A stretch of 33,883 bases of DNA from positions 1 to 33,883 of the forward strand of contig JAFMEV010000008.1 of NCBI GenBank assembly GCA_017856545.1, given 5' to 3'. Made by a program: the position numbers and the translations under genes. Positions 17,517 through 25,681 of this stretch are shown piece after piece (position 1 is the first letter of the stretch; each line of letters begins with the position of its first letter). Origin of the DNA: Chitinophagaceae bacterium (GTDB lineage: Bacteria > Bacteroidota > Bacteroidia > Chitinophagales > Chitinophagaceae). Under the pieces are notes generated by a model, which saw only the letters and a list, made by a program, of their open reading frames with translations, did no database searches and was not told the origin of the DNA.

Positions 17517-18008
17517 ATGAAATACTTATTAGCCCTATTATGTAGCATTGTTGTTTTGAACGTTTCAGCTCAAACCGATCCTTACGCTCCTTATCAAAAA
17601 GATAAAAATTTACCCTACTTTAAAATTACCTCTGTAGGAGGTAAAGAGATTACCAATAAAAATTTACCTAAATACAAATACCAAATGATCATCATTTTCA
17701 GCCCTGATTGTCCCCATTGTGAACATGAGGCTGCTGAAATTAACAAGTATGCAGATAAATTTAAAAATGTATTGATGATTTGGGATAGCTATAAAGACAT
17801 GCCATCCATCAAAAAATTTGCAGAAAAGTACAATATGATTGGAAAACCAAATATCATCATTGGTAGAGACCCTGAATTTATGCTACCAAGCTTTTTCAGA
17901 CCAACCATGACCCCTTTTGTGGCGATTTATGAGAATAATAAGTTGAAAAAAATATATGAAAAAGGTGCAGAAGTATTTGAATTACTTAAAAATATAGATA
18001 GTAAATAA
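17517..18008 (+). CDS. Exported thioredoxin-fold protein with CPHC motif
   Basis: The 163-residue protein has a signal peptide (residues 1-18, MKYLLALLCSIVVLNVSA, cut before QTDPY). A thioredoxin-like domain follows, with the redox pair C65-P-H-C68 in FSPDCPHCEHEA and a probable cis-proline at TMTPFVAIY. CPHC resembles DsbA-type active sites more than the CGPC of thioredoxin, but the compact length and GKEITNKNLPKYKYQMIIIF are closer to the TlpA/AhpC-type fold. It is predicted to act in the periplasm as a thiol reductase or oxidase. It follows the MlaF-like gene by 12 bases and precedes mdh, with a promoter element between. The substrate is not readable. Confidence 0.85.
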   Translation: MKYLLALLCSIVVLNVSAQTDPYAPYQKDKNLPYFKITSVGGKEITNKNLPKYKYQMIIIFSPDCPHCEHEAAEINKYADKFKNVLMIWDSYKDMPSIKKFAEKYNMIGKPNIIIGRDPEFMLPSFFRPTMTPFVAIYENNKLKKIYEKGAEVFELLKNIDSK

Positions 18009-18009
18009 C

Positions 18010-18017
18010 TAACTTTG
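18010..18017 (+). promoter_or_regulatory. -7 promoter element TAACTTTG upstream of mdh
   Basis: TAACTTTG matches TAnnTTTG exactly and begins two bases after the stop of the thioredoxin-fold gene. Predicted leader length to the mdh ATG is about 30 bases. This suggests mdh has its own promoter even though it follows a same-strand run. Confidence 0.55.
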
Positions 18018-18054
18018 CCCCGTAAAATCATCCTCTTAAAAAAATATATATCTT

Positions 18055-18984
18055 ATGAAAATTACAGTAGTTGGAGCAGGTGCAGTTGGTGCAACATGTG
18101 CAGACAATATTGCACGTAAAGAATTAGCTAGTGAATTAGTTTTATTAGACATCAAAGAAGGTTTTGCGGAAGGTAAGGCACAAGATATGATGCAAACTGC
18201 TGCATTACTTGGTTTTGATACTAGAATTTCTGGTAGCACAAACGATTATTCTAAAACTGCTAATTCTGATGTAGTGGTGATTACTTCAGGTTTACCTCGT
18301 AAGCCAGGTATGACAAGAGAAGAGTTAATTGGCACCAATGCTGGTATTGTAAAAGGTGTTTGTGAAAATTTATTAAAGCATTCTCCAAATGCGATTATAA
18401 TAGTAATTAGTAACCCAATGGATACAATGACTTACTTAGCATTGCAATCTACTGGTTTACCAAAGCATAGAATTATTGGAATGGGTGGTACTTTAGATAG
18501 CGCTCGTTTCAAATATCAATTAAGCACCACATTAAACTGTAGCCCTGCAGATTTAAATGCATTGGTAGTAGGTGGACATGGTGATACAACGATGATCCCT
18601 TTGATCAAGCATGCTACATGGAATAGTATTCCAGTAACAAAGTTCTTGAATGCTGAGCAACAAGAAAAAATCATTGCTGATACAATGGTGGGTGGTGCAA
18701 CTTTAACAAAGTTATTAGGTACTTCAGCTTGGTATGCACCAGGTGCTGCGGGAGCTGCATTGGTTGAAAGCATTGTACGTGACGAGAAAAAATTATTTAC
18801 ATGTTGCGTAAGCTTGAATGGCGAATATGGCCAAAATGATATCTGCTTAGGCGTTCCTGTAGTGATTGGAAAGAATGGCTGGGAGCAAATTGTTGAAATG
18901 GATTTATCTGCTGACGAACAAGCAGCATTCAACAAGAGTGCAGATGCAGTGAGAAGTATGAACGATGTTTTAAAAACATTATAA
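18055..18984 (+). CDS. mdh: Malate dehydrogenase (LDH-like type)
   Basis: The 309-residue protein has the Rossmann start GAGAVG (7-12) and D32, which selects NAD over NADP. The active-site loop PRKPGMTRE carries R82 where lactate dehydrogenases have Gln; this Arg marks oxaloacetate/malate specificity. The catalytic His is H175 in VVGGHGDTT, and SNPMDTMTYLA is the conserved NAD-contact region. It interconverts malate and oxaloacetate in the TCA cycle in the cytoplasm, linking to the malic enzyme encoded at 6137-8488. It has its own TAACTTTG promoter element and ends at paired hairpins. Length and motifs are complete. Confidence 0.97.
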   Translation: MKITVVGAGAVGATCADNIARKELASELVLLDIKEGFAEGKAQDMMQTAALLGFDTRISGSTNDYSKTANSDVVVITSGLPRKPGMTREELIGTNAGIVKGVCENLLKHSPNAIIIVISNPMDTMTYLALQSTGLPKHRIIGMGGTLDSARFKYQLSTTLNCSPADLNALVVGGHGDTTMIPLIKHATWNSIPVTKFLNAEQQEKIIADTMVGGATLTKLLGTSAWYAPGAAGAALVESIVRDEKKLFTCCVSLNGEYGQNDICLGVPVVIGKNGWEQIVEMDLSADEQAAFNKSADAVRSMNDVLKTL

Positions 18985-18992
18985 AATTCCCC

Positions 18993-19018
18993 AATGAGTC
19001 TCACACAGTGGACTCATT
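18993..19018. terminator. Hairpin immediately after mdh
   Basis: AATGAGTC (18993-19000) pairs perfectly with GACTCATT (19011-19018) around a ten-base loop. It has no U-tract of its own and sits directly before the stronger bidirectional terminator, so it may stabilise the mdh 3' end rather than terminate. Confidence 0.55.
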
Positions 19019-19019
19019 G

Positions 19020-19059
19020 AATAAAAAAAGAGCCTCCAAATGGAGGCTCTTTTTTTATT
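19020..19059. terminator. Bidirectional rho-independent terminator between mdh and the GT9 gene
   Basis: A perfect 18-base-pair stem is formed by AATAAAAAAAGAGCCTCC and its exact complement, with a four-base AAAT loop. The A-run on one side and T-run on the other make it work in both directions. The right arm overlaps the stop codon of the minus-strand glycosyltransferase gene (19055-19057), so one sequence serves both converging transcripts. Confidence 0.93.
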
Positions 19060-20059
19060 GATAATATTGCATCGCTTTTTGTGCAATAAAATGTAGATCA
19101 TGTTTTTTCATACAAGCAAAATGTCCTTGAGGACATTTTTTAGTGCCATATTTGGAACAGGGTTGGCAGGGCAAATTAGGTACCATGGCATTAAAATACA
19201 TTTCTTGACCATTCTGCAAATCTGATGCAGCATAATATGGACCTACTTGTAATAAAGGCGTAGTAGCGCCCCAAATAGCAATCGTCTTTTTATGAAAAGC
19301 ACAGGCAACATGTAAAAAACCAGTGTCATTAGAAATAACCATTCTTGCCCCCTTTACCAATAAAGCAGATTCATGTAAATTAAATTTACCACAGCCATTG
19401 TAAATTTTGATTGGGTCGGTATGGGCAACTTCTTCACCAGATGGTTGATCTTCTTTACCTCCAATTAAAATAATGGGCACAGGAATTAGAGAACACAATT
19501 GTTGTAATTGCTCAACTGGCATTCTCTTAGTTGCATAAGAGGCGCCGATCACTAAAGCAATATATCCAGCCTGATGCGAAGTGGGTATATCATTTGCCTT
19601 TAAACTTACATTAGCTGGCACAAAATAATCCATCCCCTTCCCATCGTTTTGCACACCCAATATTTTTAAAGGATCTAAACTTCTCTCTACAATATGCGTA
19701 TCGGGCAATAGATTAATGCCAAATCTGGTAAGTATCCATTTTTGTAGGGATAGTTTTTTGTAGGTATAGGTTGTTACACCTAAAGCTTTTTTAATTCGGA
19801 AGGTTCTAAAATTATGATGCAGATCAATAACCATATCTATATTAGCCGCCTTCAATGAAGCAATGGTTGCTGCTAAATTATTGTCATGATAATGAAAATG
19901 ATCAATGTATGGATTGGCCTCGGTAACAGCCTTTAAAGATTTCTTAGTTAAAAAATGAATTTCAACACCAGGGATTTGCTCCTTAGCACAACGAATAGCA
20001 GCTGAGGTAAAAATGATATCCCCAATGGAGGAAAGTCTTATAATTAGAAGGCGCATCAT
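19055..20059 (-). CDS. Glycosyltransferase family 9 (heptosyltransferase-like)
   Basis: The 334-residue protein has the GT9 N-terminus LLIIRLSSIGDIIFTSAAIR and the donor-binding region ALVIGASYATKRMPVEQL, GGKEDQPSGE and MVISNDTGFLHVACAFHKKTIAIWGAT. GT9 enzymes such as WaaC/WaaF add heptose or related sugars to the lipopolysaccharide core at the inner face of the inner membrane. A Cys-rich tail (PCQPCSKYGTKKCPQGHFACM, five Cys) resembles tails I recall in Bacteroidota GT9 proteins and may bind zinc. It is the last gene of the DAACS-DedA-MFS-GT9 run (21-base gap). Two adjacent ATGs at the start make either possible. Acceptor and donor sugars are unknown. Confidence 0.92.
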   Translation of the reverse strand: MMRLLIIRLSSIGDIIFTSAAIRCAKEQIPGVEIHFLTKKSLKAVTEANPYIDHFHYHDNNLAATIASLKAANIDMVIDLHHNFRTFRIKKALGVTTYTYKKLSLQKWILTRFGINLLPDTHIVERSLDPLKILGVQNDGKGMDYFVPANVSLKANDIPTSHQAGYIALVIGASYATKRMPVEQLQQLCSLIPVPIILIGGKEDQPSGEEVAHTDPIKIYNGCGKFNLHESALLVKGARMVISNDTGFLHVACAFHKKTIAIWGATTPLLQVGPYYAASDLQNGQEMYFNAMVPNLPCQPCSKYGTKKCPQGHFACMKKHDLHFIAQKAMQYYQ

Positions 20060-20080
20060 TGACTAAGCTGATCGTTTAAA

Positions 20081-21331
20081 TTAGGGCAATGGATTATCAT
20101 GCTCCAAATAATCTAAATCTTTATGATATGTTTCTTCTGTAAATACAAAGGCAATTAAAGTAATACCCATTACAATGGCCCCTGTAAAAATGCCGCTTTG
20201 AATGATGCTCCATCCCAAGCTTTTTTGTAAGATATCTAAAAACAATAAGTTGATTAATGGCAACGCCCCTCTCACCATATTTGGAATAGTCGTTGCAGCT
20301 GTAGCTCTTAAGTTGGTACCAAATTGCTCTGCAGCCATTTGGTTAAAGATAGCCCAGTAACCAGTGCTAAATCCTAAGAATCCGCAGATGGCATACATAC
20401 GATCATCAGAATCATTCAATGCACTGAAGAATAAAACCATTCCTACAATATTCAATAGGTAAAATAACAACAAGGCTTTTTTTCTACTTTTAAAATACTG
20501 ACTCACATAACCAATGATTAAATCTCCTGTAGCAATACCCACATAAGCAAACATCACAGACCTTCCAGAGTCAATTAAATTTTCTCCATAATTAGCTGTA
20601 GCAAACTTGTTACTATAATTCACCAAAACACCAATCACAAACCAAGTGGGTAAACCAATTAAAATAGCTTTGATATATTTTGAAAATCTCTTTTTATTAT
20701 TCAAGAACATGAAAAAATTACCCTTTTGAATATTCTCCAGCTTTGCAGATTCAAACATAAAAGATTCTGCAACTTTAACTCTTAGTATTAATAAGAACAC
20801 GCCTAAACCTCCACCTATCTGGTAACACAATCTCCAATCTTTGGTATACTGAAAAGTAAAATAAGCAAACACCGCGCCAAACAAACCTATTCCAGCTACC
20901 ATAGAAGTACCAATACCTCTTTTATGCTTGGGTAACATTTCAGATACCAATGTTATACCTGCCCCTAACTCTCCTGCCAAACCAATTCCACCTACAAATC
21001 TGCAATAAGCATATTGGTCTACTGTTTGAACAAATGAAGTAAGGATATTAGCAACTGAATACAATAAGATGGAGCCAAACAATACTTTTAATCTACCCTT
21101 CTTATCTCCAATAATTCCCCAAAGAATTCCACCAATCAATAAACCTGACATTTGCCAGTTGATGATATGCGCACTATCTACAATAATTGTCTCTAGTGTA
21201 GATCCCACTGCTAAAACACTGGGTTGTCTTACAATGGTAAACAACAACAAATCATATACATCCACAAAATAACCTAAAGCGGCTACTAATACTGGCAGAG
21301 ACCAAAGTCCAATTTGTTTGTGTTGATTCAT
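20081..21331 (-). CDS. Major facilitator superfamily transporter
   Basis: The 416-residue, hydrophobic protein has about twelve predicted membrane segments. The loop between TM2 and TM3 has the MFS motif A in WGIIGDKKGRLKVLF, and the second half repeats a related loop around GYVSQYFKSRKKALL. Position 17 onward (ALGYFVDVYDLLLFTIV) resembles the sugar-phosphate/metabolite:H+ symporter branch, where an Asp-x-x-Asp motif in TM1 is common. The substrate cannot be read. It starts one base after the DedA stop and ends 21 bases before the GT9 start, so it belongs to the same operon. Its role next to envelope genes is unclear. Confidence 0.9.
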   Translation of the reverse strand: MNQHKQIGLWSLPVLVAALGYFVDVYDLLLFTIVRQPSVLAVGSTLETIIVDSAHIINWQMSGLLIGGILWGIIGDKKGRLKVLFGSILLYSVANILTSFVQTVDQYAYCRFVGGIGLAGELGAGITLVSEMLPKHKRGIGTSMVAGIGLFGAVFAYFTFQYTKDWRLCYQIGGGLGVFLLILRVKVAESFMFESAKLENIQKGNFFMFLNNKKRFSKYIKAILIGLPTWFVIGVLVNYSNKFATANYGENLIDSGRSVMFAYVGIATGDLIIGYVSQYFKSRKKALLLFYLLNIVGMVLFFSALNDSDDRMYAICGFLGFSTGYWAIFNQMAAEQFGTNLRATAATTIPNMVRGALPLINLLFLDILQKSLGWSIIQSGIFTGAIVMGITLIAFVFTEETYHKDLDYLEHDNPLP

Positions 21332-21332
21332 C

Positions 21333-22007
21333 TTACGCTTTTTTAGAACGGTGGGTAATCACTTTAAATATAACAGGAGCTGTAGTAATAAAAACTATGC
21401 CTAATACAATTACTTCTAAATGCTTTTTCAAATCAAACTGAAAATGTTCCAATATCCAAGTTTGTAAAAAATGTCCGCCAAAAATCATGCTGGTCACCCA
21501 TAAAATACATCCAACTACATTATTGTACATGAATTTTTGTTTGTCCATATTCACAATGCCCGCTACGATTGGCGCAAAGGTTCTTACAATGGGAATGAAA
21601 CGTGCAATAATGATAGCACGTCCACCATGCTTGTCGTAAAACTCTTGTGCTTGAATTAAATATTTCTTTTTGAAAAATAAATTCTCTTTCCAGTCAAACA
21701 TAGTGGGTCCTACTTTTTTACCAAAAGTATATCCTACATAATTACCTAATATACCTGCAACAGAAATCAAAGCAGTAAGCACCAATAAATTAATCCACTC
21801 ATTGGAAGATGGAATGACTTCAGCTGCTAATGGACCAGCATAAATTCCTGCAACAAATAATAAACTATCTCCGGGTAAGAAAAAGCCCGCAAATAATCCA
21901 GTCTCTGCAAATACTACAAATAAAATTAACCACAGACCACCATGTTCAATATAAAATTGCGGTTGTAATAATTGACTCCAGTGAAATACTTCTAATAATG
22001 TAAACAT
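21333..22007 (-). CDS. DedA-family membrane protein
   Basis: The 224-residue protein carries the DedA/SNARE-associated signature: FAETGLFAGFFLPGDSLLF (E and PGD, about 35-53) and the conserved FIPIVRTFAPIVAGIVNM block with its two arginines, plus GYTFGKKVGP. DedA proteins are inner-membrane proteins with re-entrant helices; some recycle undecaprenyl phosphate or flip phospholipids, and many affect membrane potential. The gene is nine bases after the DAACS stop and one base before the MFS start, so the four genes form one operon. The GT9 enzyme in the same operon acts in envelope synthesis, which fits a lipid-carrier role (inference). Confidence 0.93.
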   Translation of the reverse strand: MFTLLEVFHWSQLLQPQFYIEHGGLWLILFVVFAETGLFAGFFLPGDSLLFVAGIYAGPLAAEVIPSSNEWINLLVLTALISVAGILGNYVGYTFGKKVGPTMFDWKENLFFKKKYLIQAQEFYDKHGGRAIIIARFIPIVRTFAPIVAGIVNMDKQKFMYNNVVGCILWVTSMIFGGHFLQTWILEHFQFDLKKHLEVIVLGIVFITTAPVIFKVITHRSKKA

Positions 22008-22016
22008 GAAAATAAT

Positions 22017-23264
22017 TTATGACTGTTGCGGTGATTCTAATGATCCTTCCCATTTACTTACAACGGTAGTAGCTAAACTATTGCCCAATACATTGGTAGC
22101 AGTTCTGAACATATCGCAAAAATGATCAATTGGCAAAATGAGTGCAATTCCTTCTGGAGGAATATTGAACATCGCACAAGTTGCAGTAACCACTACTAAA
22201 GATGCTCTTGGTACACCTGCAATTCCCTTACTGGTTAACATCAATACCAATAACATGGTTAATTGAGTGCCCATATCTAAATGAATGCCGTATGCTTGTG
22301 CAATGGCTAAACTAGCAAAAGTCATATACATCATACTGCCATCTAAATTAAAAGAGTATCCTAAAGGCAGAATGAAAGAAACAATTTTATCCTTACAACC
22401 AAAACGCTCCAGCTCTTCTGTTAATTTTGGGAATACCGCTTCGCTACTAGTTGTACTAAAAGCAATTACTAATGGGCTAGAAATATGTTTTAACAAAGAA
22501 GGAACCCTCTTTCCTAAAATGATGAATCCAACACCTAATAATACAATCCACAACACCCCTATACCAGCTAAGAAATACAATAAGTATTTTCCATAAAATA
22601 CAAATACAGTTAATCCCTTTGTTGCAATTACCGCTGCAATAGCACCAAATACACCCAGTGGTGCAAAATTCATCACATACCCAACCATTTTTAAAATGAT
22701 GTGCGCAATGGTATCAAATGCTTTGATCAATCCTTTTGCGTGATCTCCCATCGCAGCAGCTGCTACGCCAAAAAATATACTGAAAATAACAATTTGTAAA
22801 ATTTCATTCGTCGCCATGGCTTCAATCATACTTTTTGGAAACACATGCTCCACAAAATTGATCAAGCTAAATGATTGCGTCTTCCCCATTAATTCTGCAG
22901 CACCAGAAGTATCTACATTAGACAAGGCAATGCCTTCTCCTGGTTTGAATAAATTCACCAACACCAAACCAATCAACAAACTCATTAAAGAGGCAGTTAT
23001 AAACCAAAGCAATGCTTTGCCTCCAACCCTACCCACTGTTTTGATATCTCCTAATTTAGCAATACCCACTACCAAAGTCGTAAATACCAATGGAGCAATA
23101 ATCATTTGTACCAATCTTAAAAAGATAGTGGTCAATAACTTTAAATTCTTAGAAAGGGTATCAATACTTGCTGGGGATTGTGTCTCGTGTATATAGTATC
23201 CCAAAATAGCTCCGGCTACCATGGCAATTACAATATACAGGGTGAGTTGATTCGATTTTTTCAT
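22017..23264 (-). CDS. Dicarboxylate/amino acid:cation symporter (DAACS family)
   Basis: The 415-residue membrane protein has the DAACS landmarks: the serine-rich STTSSEAVFPKL hairpin, SFNLDGSMMYMTFASLAIAQ, SKGIAGVPRASLVVV and DHFCDMFRTATNVLGN. Aligning the last block with GltPh by eye puts Asn395 where GltPh has the sodium-site Asp405; D384, R387 and N391 occupy the other binding positions. An Asn there is what I remember in proton-coupled relatives such as E. coli DctA. Likely substrates are C4-dicarboxylates, glutamate or aspartate. It is first in the minus-strand operon and divergent from the APC permease, sharing a 111-base intergenic with repeats. Confidence 0.93.
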   Translation of the reverse strand: MKKSNQLTLYIVIAMVAGAILGYYIHETQSPASIDTLSKNLKLLTTIFLRLVQMIIAPLVFTTLVVGIAKLGDIKTVGRVGGKALLWFITASLMSLLIGLVLVNLFKPGEGIALSNVDTSGAAELMGKTQSFSLINFVEHVFPKSMIEAMATNEILQIVIFSIFFGVAAAAMGDHAKGLIKAFDTIAHIILKMVGYVMNFAPLGVFGAIAAVIATKGLTVFVFYGKYLLYFLAGIGVLWIVLLGVGFIILGKRVPSLLKHISSPLVIAFSTTSSEAVFPKLTEELERFGCKDKIVSFILPLGYSFNLDGSMMYMTFASLAIAQAYGIHLDMGTQLTMLLVLMLTSKGIAGVPRASLVVVTATCAMFNIPPEGIALILPIDHFCDMFRTATNVLGNSLATTVVSKWEGSLESPQQS

Positions 23265-23313
23265 AGGTCTGTTAGTGATGCAATATAAGACTAGATTTTC
23301 ATAAAAAAGGCGG

Positions 23314-23344
23314 GCTATTTTGCGAAAAAAGTGCTATTTTTCGA
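23314..23344. repeat. Direct repeat GCTATTTTGCGA/GCTATTTTTCGA in the DAACS/APC intergenic
   Basis: Two 12-base copies differing at one base start 19 bases apart (23314 and 23333), between the divergent transporter starts at 23264 and 23376. The spacing is close to two helical turns. They may be operator half-sites, but the local AT-richness makes chance similarity possible. Confidence 0.4.
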
Positions 23345-23350
23345 CATAAA

Positions 23351-23365
23351 TTGATTTAAAATCAA
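23351..23365. repeat. Perfect palindrome TTGATTT-A-AAATCAA upstream of the APC permease
   Basis: A seven-base perfect inverted repeat with a one-base centre ends ten bases before the APC start. It could be a repressor site overlapping the promoter. It does not contain a clean TAnnTTTG. Confidence 0.4.
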
Positions 23366-23375
23366 ACCAAACATT

Positions 23376-24866
23376 ATGAGTTTATTTAGAAAAAAGGATT
23401 TGTCTGCTATGCTTGCTCAAGCAGAAGATGGAGGCAAGGGACTTAAACGTACTTTAGGTGCAGGTAATTTGATTGCATTGGGCGTGGGTGCAATTATTGG
23501 CGCTGGCTTGTTTGTAAGAACTGCTGCTGCTGCTGGTCAAGCTGCTGGACCTGCTGTAACTATTTCATTTATCGTAGCTGCTATAGGTTGTGCTTTTGCT
23601 GGCTTATGTTATGCAGAGTTTGCTGCCATGATTCCTATCTCTGGTAGCGCTTATGCTTATTCATATGTAACCATGGGCGAAACCGTTGCATGGATTATTG
23701 GTTGGGCTTTAATTATGGAATATGCTTTGGGTGCTGCAACAGTATCTATTGCTTGGAGTGAATATTTAAACAAGCTGCTGGGAGGAAGCATCCCATATGA
23801 ATGGAGCCACTCTCCATTTGAATCTGTAACAGATGCAGCGGGAGTTGTTCATCATGGTATCATGAATGCACCTGCTTTAGTGATCCTTTTATTATTGACT
23901 TTATTGTTGATTAAAGGAACGCAAGAATCTGCTATTGTAAACGCAATTATTGTATTTATTAAAGTAGCGATTGTATTATTATTCATCTTTATTGGATGGA
24001 AGTTTATCAATCCTGCTAACCATACACCTTATTTAATTCCTGCAGATCAAGCACCTGTAACAGATGCTTCTGGAAAAGTAATTGCTGATTACTCAGGCGT
24101 ATTTAAGCACGGATGGGGCGGTGTATTAGGTGGTGCAGCAATTGTATTCTTTGCATTCATCGGATTTGACGCGGTATCTACTGCAGCTCAAGAGGCAAAG
24201 AATCCAAAAAGAGATATGCCTATCGGTATTTTAGGATCTTTAGTAGTATGTACTATTTTATACATTTTATTCGGACACGTATTAACTGGTGTTGCTAACT
24301 GGAAAGACTTTGTGGATCCTTTAAAAGGTCGTGAAGCTTCTGTGGCATATGCTATTTCTACGTATATGACAGGGTATGGTTGGTTAGCGACTGCAGTAAC
24401 TGTTGCTATCTTAGCCGGTTTCTCTTCTGTAATCTTAGTGATGTTAATGGGTCAATCACGCGTATTCTTCTCTATGGCGAATGACGGTTTGTTACCAAAA
24501 GTATTCTCTGATTTACATCCTAAGTATAGAACGCCTTACAAATCTAACTGGATCTTGTTTGTATTTGTAGGTGCATTCGCGGCATTTGTGCCAGGTAGCG
24601 TAGCAGGTGATTTAACTTCATTTGGTACCTTATTTGCCTTTGTATTAGTAAGTGCTGGAGTGTGGATCTTAAGAGTAAAATCACCAGAAATGGAAAGACC
24701 ATTCAAAACACCATTGGTTCCATTGGTTCCAGTTTTAGGTGCTATTATTTGCTTGGCAATGATTTTTGCATTGGACGCACAAACATTGAAAGTAGCATTT
24801 GCATGGATGGCTTTAGGCTTATTGGTGTACTTCGTGTACAGCCGCAAGCACAGTAAATTAAATTAA
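23376..24866 (+). CDS. APC-superfamily amino acid permease
   Basis: The 496-residue protein has about twelve to fourteen hydrophobic segments and the APC family start LGAGNLIALGVGAIIGAGLFV (about 27-47), where the unwound TM1 G-x-G-x-G region binds substrate. Further marks are CYAEFAAMIPISGSAYAYSYVTMGE in TM2-3 and GFDAVSTAAQEAKNPKRDMPIGI in TM6-7. This layout matches the cationic amino acid transporter-like branch (YhdG/CAT). It is predicted to import amino acids at the inner membrane; the exact substrate is uncertain. It is a single-gene unit ending at a strong terminator (24892-24926) and is divergent from the DAACS symporter, so two amino-acid or organic-acid transporters share an upstream region. 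Confidence 0.94.
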   Translation: MSLFRKKDLSAMLAQAEDGGKGLKRTLGAGNLIALGVGAIIGAGLFVRTAAAAGQAAGPAVTISFIVAAIGCAFAGLCYAEFAAMIPISGSAYAYSYVTMGETVAWIIGWALIMEYALGAATVSIAWSEYLNKLLGGSIPYEWSHSPFESVTDAAGVVHHGIMNAPALVILLLLTLLLIKGTQESAIVNAIIVFIKVAIVLLFIFIGWKFINPANHTPYLIPADQAPVTDASGKVIADYSGVFKHGWGGVLGGAAIVFFAFIGFDAVSTAAQEAKNPKRDMPIGILGSLVVCTILYILFGHVLTGVANWKDFVDPLKGREASVAYAISTYMTGYGWLATAVTVAILAGFSSVILVMLMGQSRVFFSMANDGLLPKVFSDLHPKYRTPYKSNWILFVFVGAFAAFVPGSVAGDLTSFGTLFAFVLVSAGVWILRVKSPEMERPFKTPLVPLVPVLGAIICLAMIFALDAQTLKVAFAWMALGLLVYFVYSRKHSKLN

Positions 24867-24891
24867 AGTATAAACTCACTTATTTAATAGG

Positions 24892-24926
24892 AATAGCCAG
24901 ACGATATTGTCTGGCTATTTTTTTTG
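24892..24926 (+). terminator. Rho-independent terminator after the APC permease
   Basis: A perfect 11-base stem, AATAGCCAGAC with GTCTGGCTATT, encloses the loop GATATT and is followed directly by a run of seven or more T. It separates the APC gene from yebC. It also rules out an in-frame ATG at 24907, inside the hairpin, as the yebC start. Confidence 0.95.
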
Positions 24927-24929
24927 CCT

Positions 24930-24937
24930 TATTTTTG
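24930..24937 (+). promoter_or_regulatory. -7 promoter element TATTTTTG upstream of yebC
   Basis: TATTTTTG fits TAnnTTTG and ends 20 bases before the yebC ATG at 24958, the same distance as at atpG. It lies just after the terminator, as expected for a new transcription unit. The T-rich context weakens the match somewhat. Confidence 0.45.
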
Positions 24938-24957
24938 CTGACTTAAATGTACAAATT

Positions 24958-25680
24958 ATGGGAAGGATATTTGAAGTAAGAAAAGCCACGATGTTCAAAA
25001 GATTTGATCGTATGGCAAAACAATTTACTCGAATCGGTAAAGAAATTGTGATTGCGGTAAAAGCATCCGGACCCGACCCAGATACGAATCCTGCTTTAAG
25101 AAGATGTTATCAGAATGCAAGAAGTGCTGGTATGCCCAAAGACAGAGTGGAAGCGGCTATTAAAAGAGCGATGGGTAAAGACACTTCTAACTACGAAGAA
25201 ATTTTATACGAAGGATATGCACCACATGGTGTGGCTTTATTAGTAGAGACTGCCACAGATAACCATGTAAGAACCGTTGCAAATGTGAAAAGCCATTTTA
25301 ACAAAGGTGGTGGATCTATGGGAAACAGTGGTAGCGTAAGTTTCCAATTCAAAAAAATGGGCGTGTTTAAATTAAACCCTGAAGGTTTGGTGATGGATGA
25401 TTTAGAATTAGAATTAATTGATCATGGCCTTGACGAATTAGGAGAAAGTAACGACGATAATGGAAACCCTATATTGGTCTTAAGATGTGCTTTTGCAGAT
25501 TTTGGAAGCTTACAAAAAGCTTTGGAAGAAAAAAAGCTTACTGTAATTAGTGCAGAATTAGAGTGGATTCCTACCACTACTGTTCCAGTATCAGATGAGC
25601 AAGCAGAGGACATCAGTAAATTAATTGAACGTTTAGAAGAAGACGAAGATGTAAATAAAGTTTTCCATAATATGGGATAA
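24958..25680 (+). CDS. yebC: YebC/PmpR-family transcription or translation factor
   Basis: The 240-residue protein starts [30 protein letters not shown], the form the YebC N-terminus takes in Bacteroidota. It continues with [51 protein letters not shown] and [17 protein letters not shown], all family hallmarks. YebC proteins were first described as transcriptional regulators; recent work ties several to ribosome function at proline-rich stretches. It is cytoplasmic. A longer frame reaches an ATG at 24907, but that lies inside the preceding terminator stem and adds hydrophobic residues foreign to the family. A small unknown gene starts two bases after its stop. Confidence 0.95.
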   Translation: MGRIFEVRKATMFKRFDRMAKQFTRIGKEIVIAVKASGPDPDTNPALRRCYQNARSAGMPKDRVEAAIKRAMGKDTSNYEEILYEGYAPHGVALLVETATDNHVRTVANVKSHFNKGGGSMGNSGSVSFQFKKMGVFKLNPEGLVMDDLELELIDHGLDELGESNDDNGNPILVLRCAFADFGSLQKALEEKKLTVISAELEWIPTTTVPVSDEQAEDISKLIERLEEDEDVNKVFHNMG

Positions 25681-25681
25681 T

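Noticed and set aside
24907-24957. Longer YebC N-terminus from the in-frame ATG at 24907
   Set aside because: It lies inside the APC terminator stem, ahead of the candidate promoter, and adds residues unlike any YebC N-terminus; 24958 gives the expected MGRIFEVRK start.
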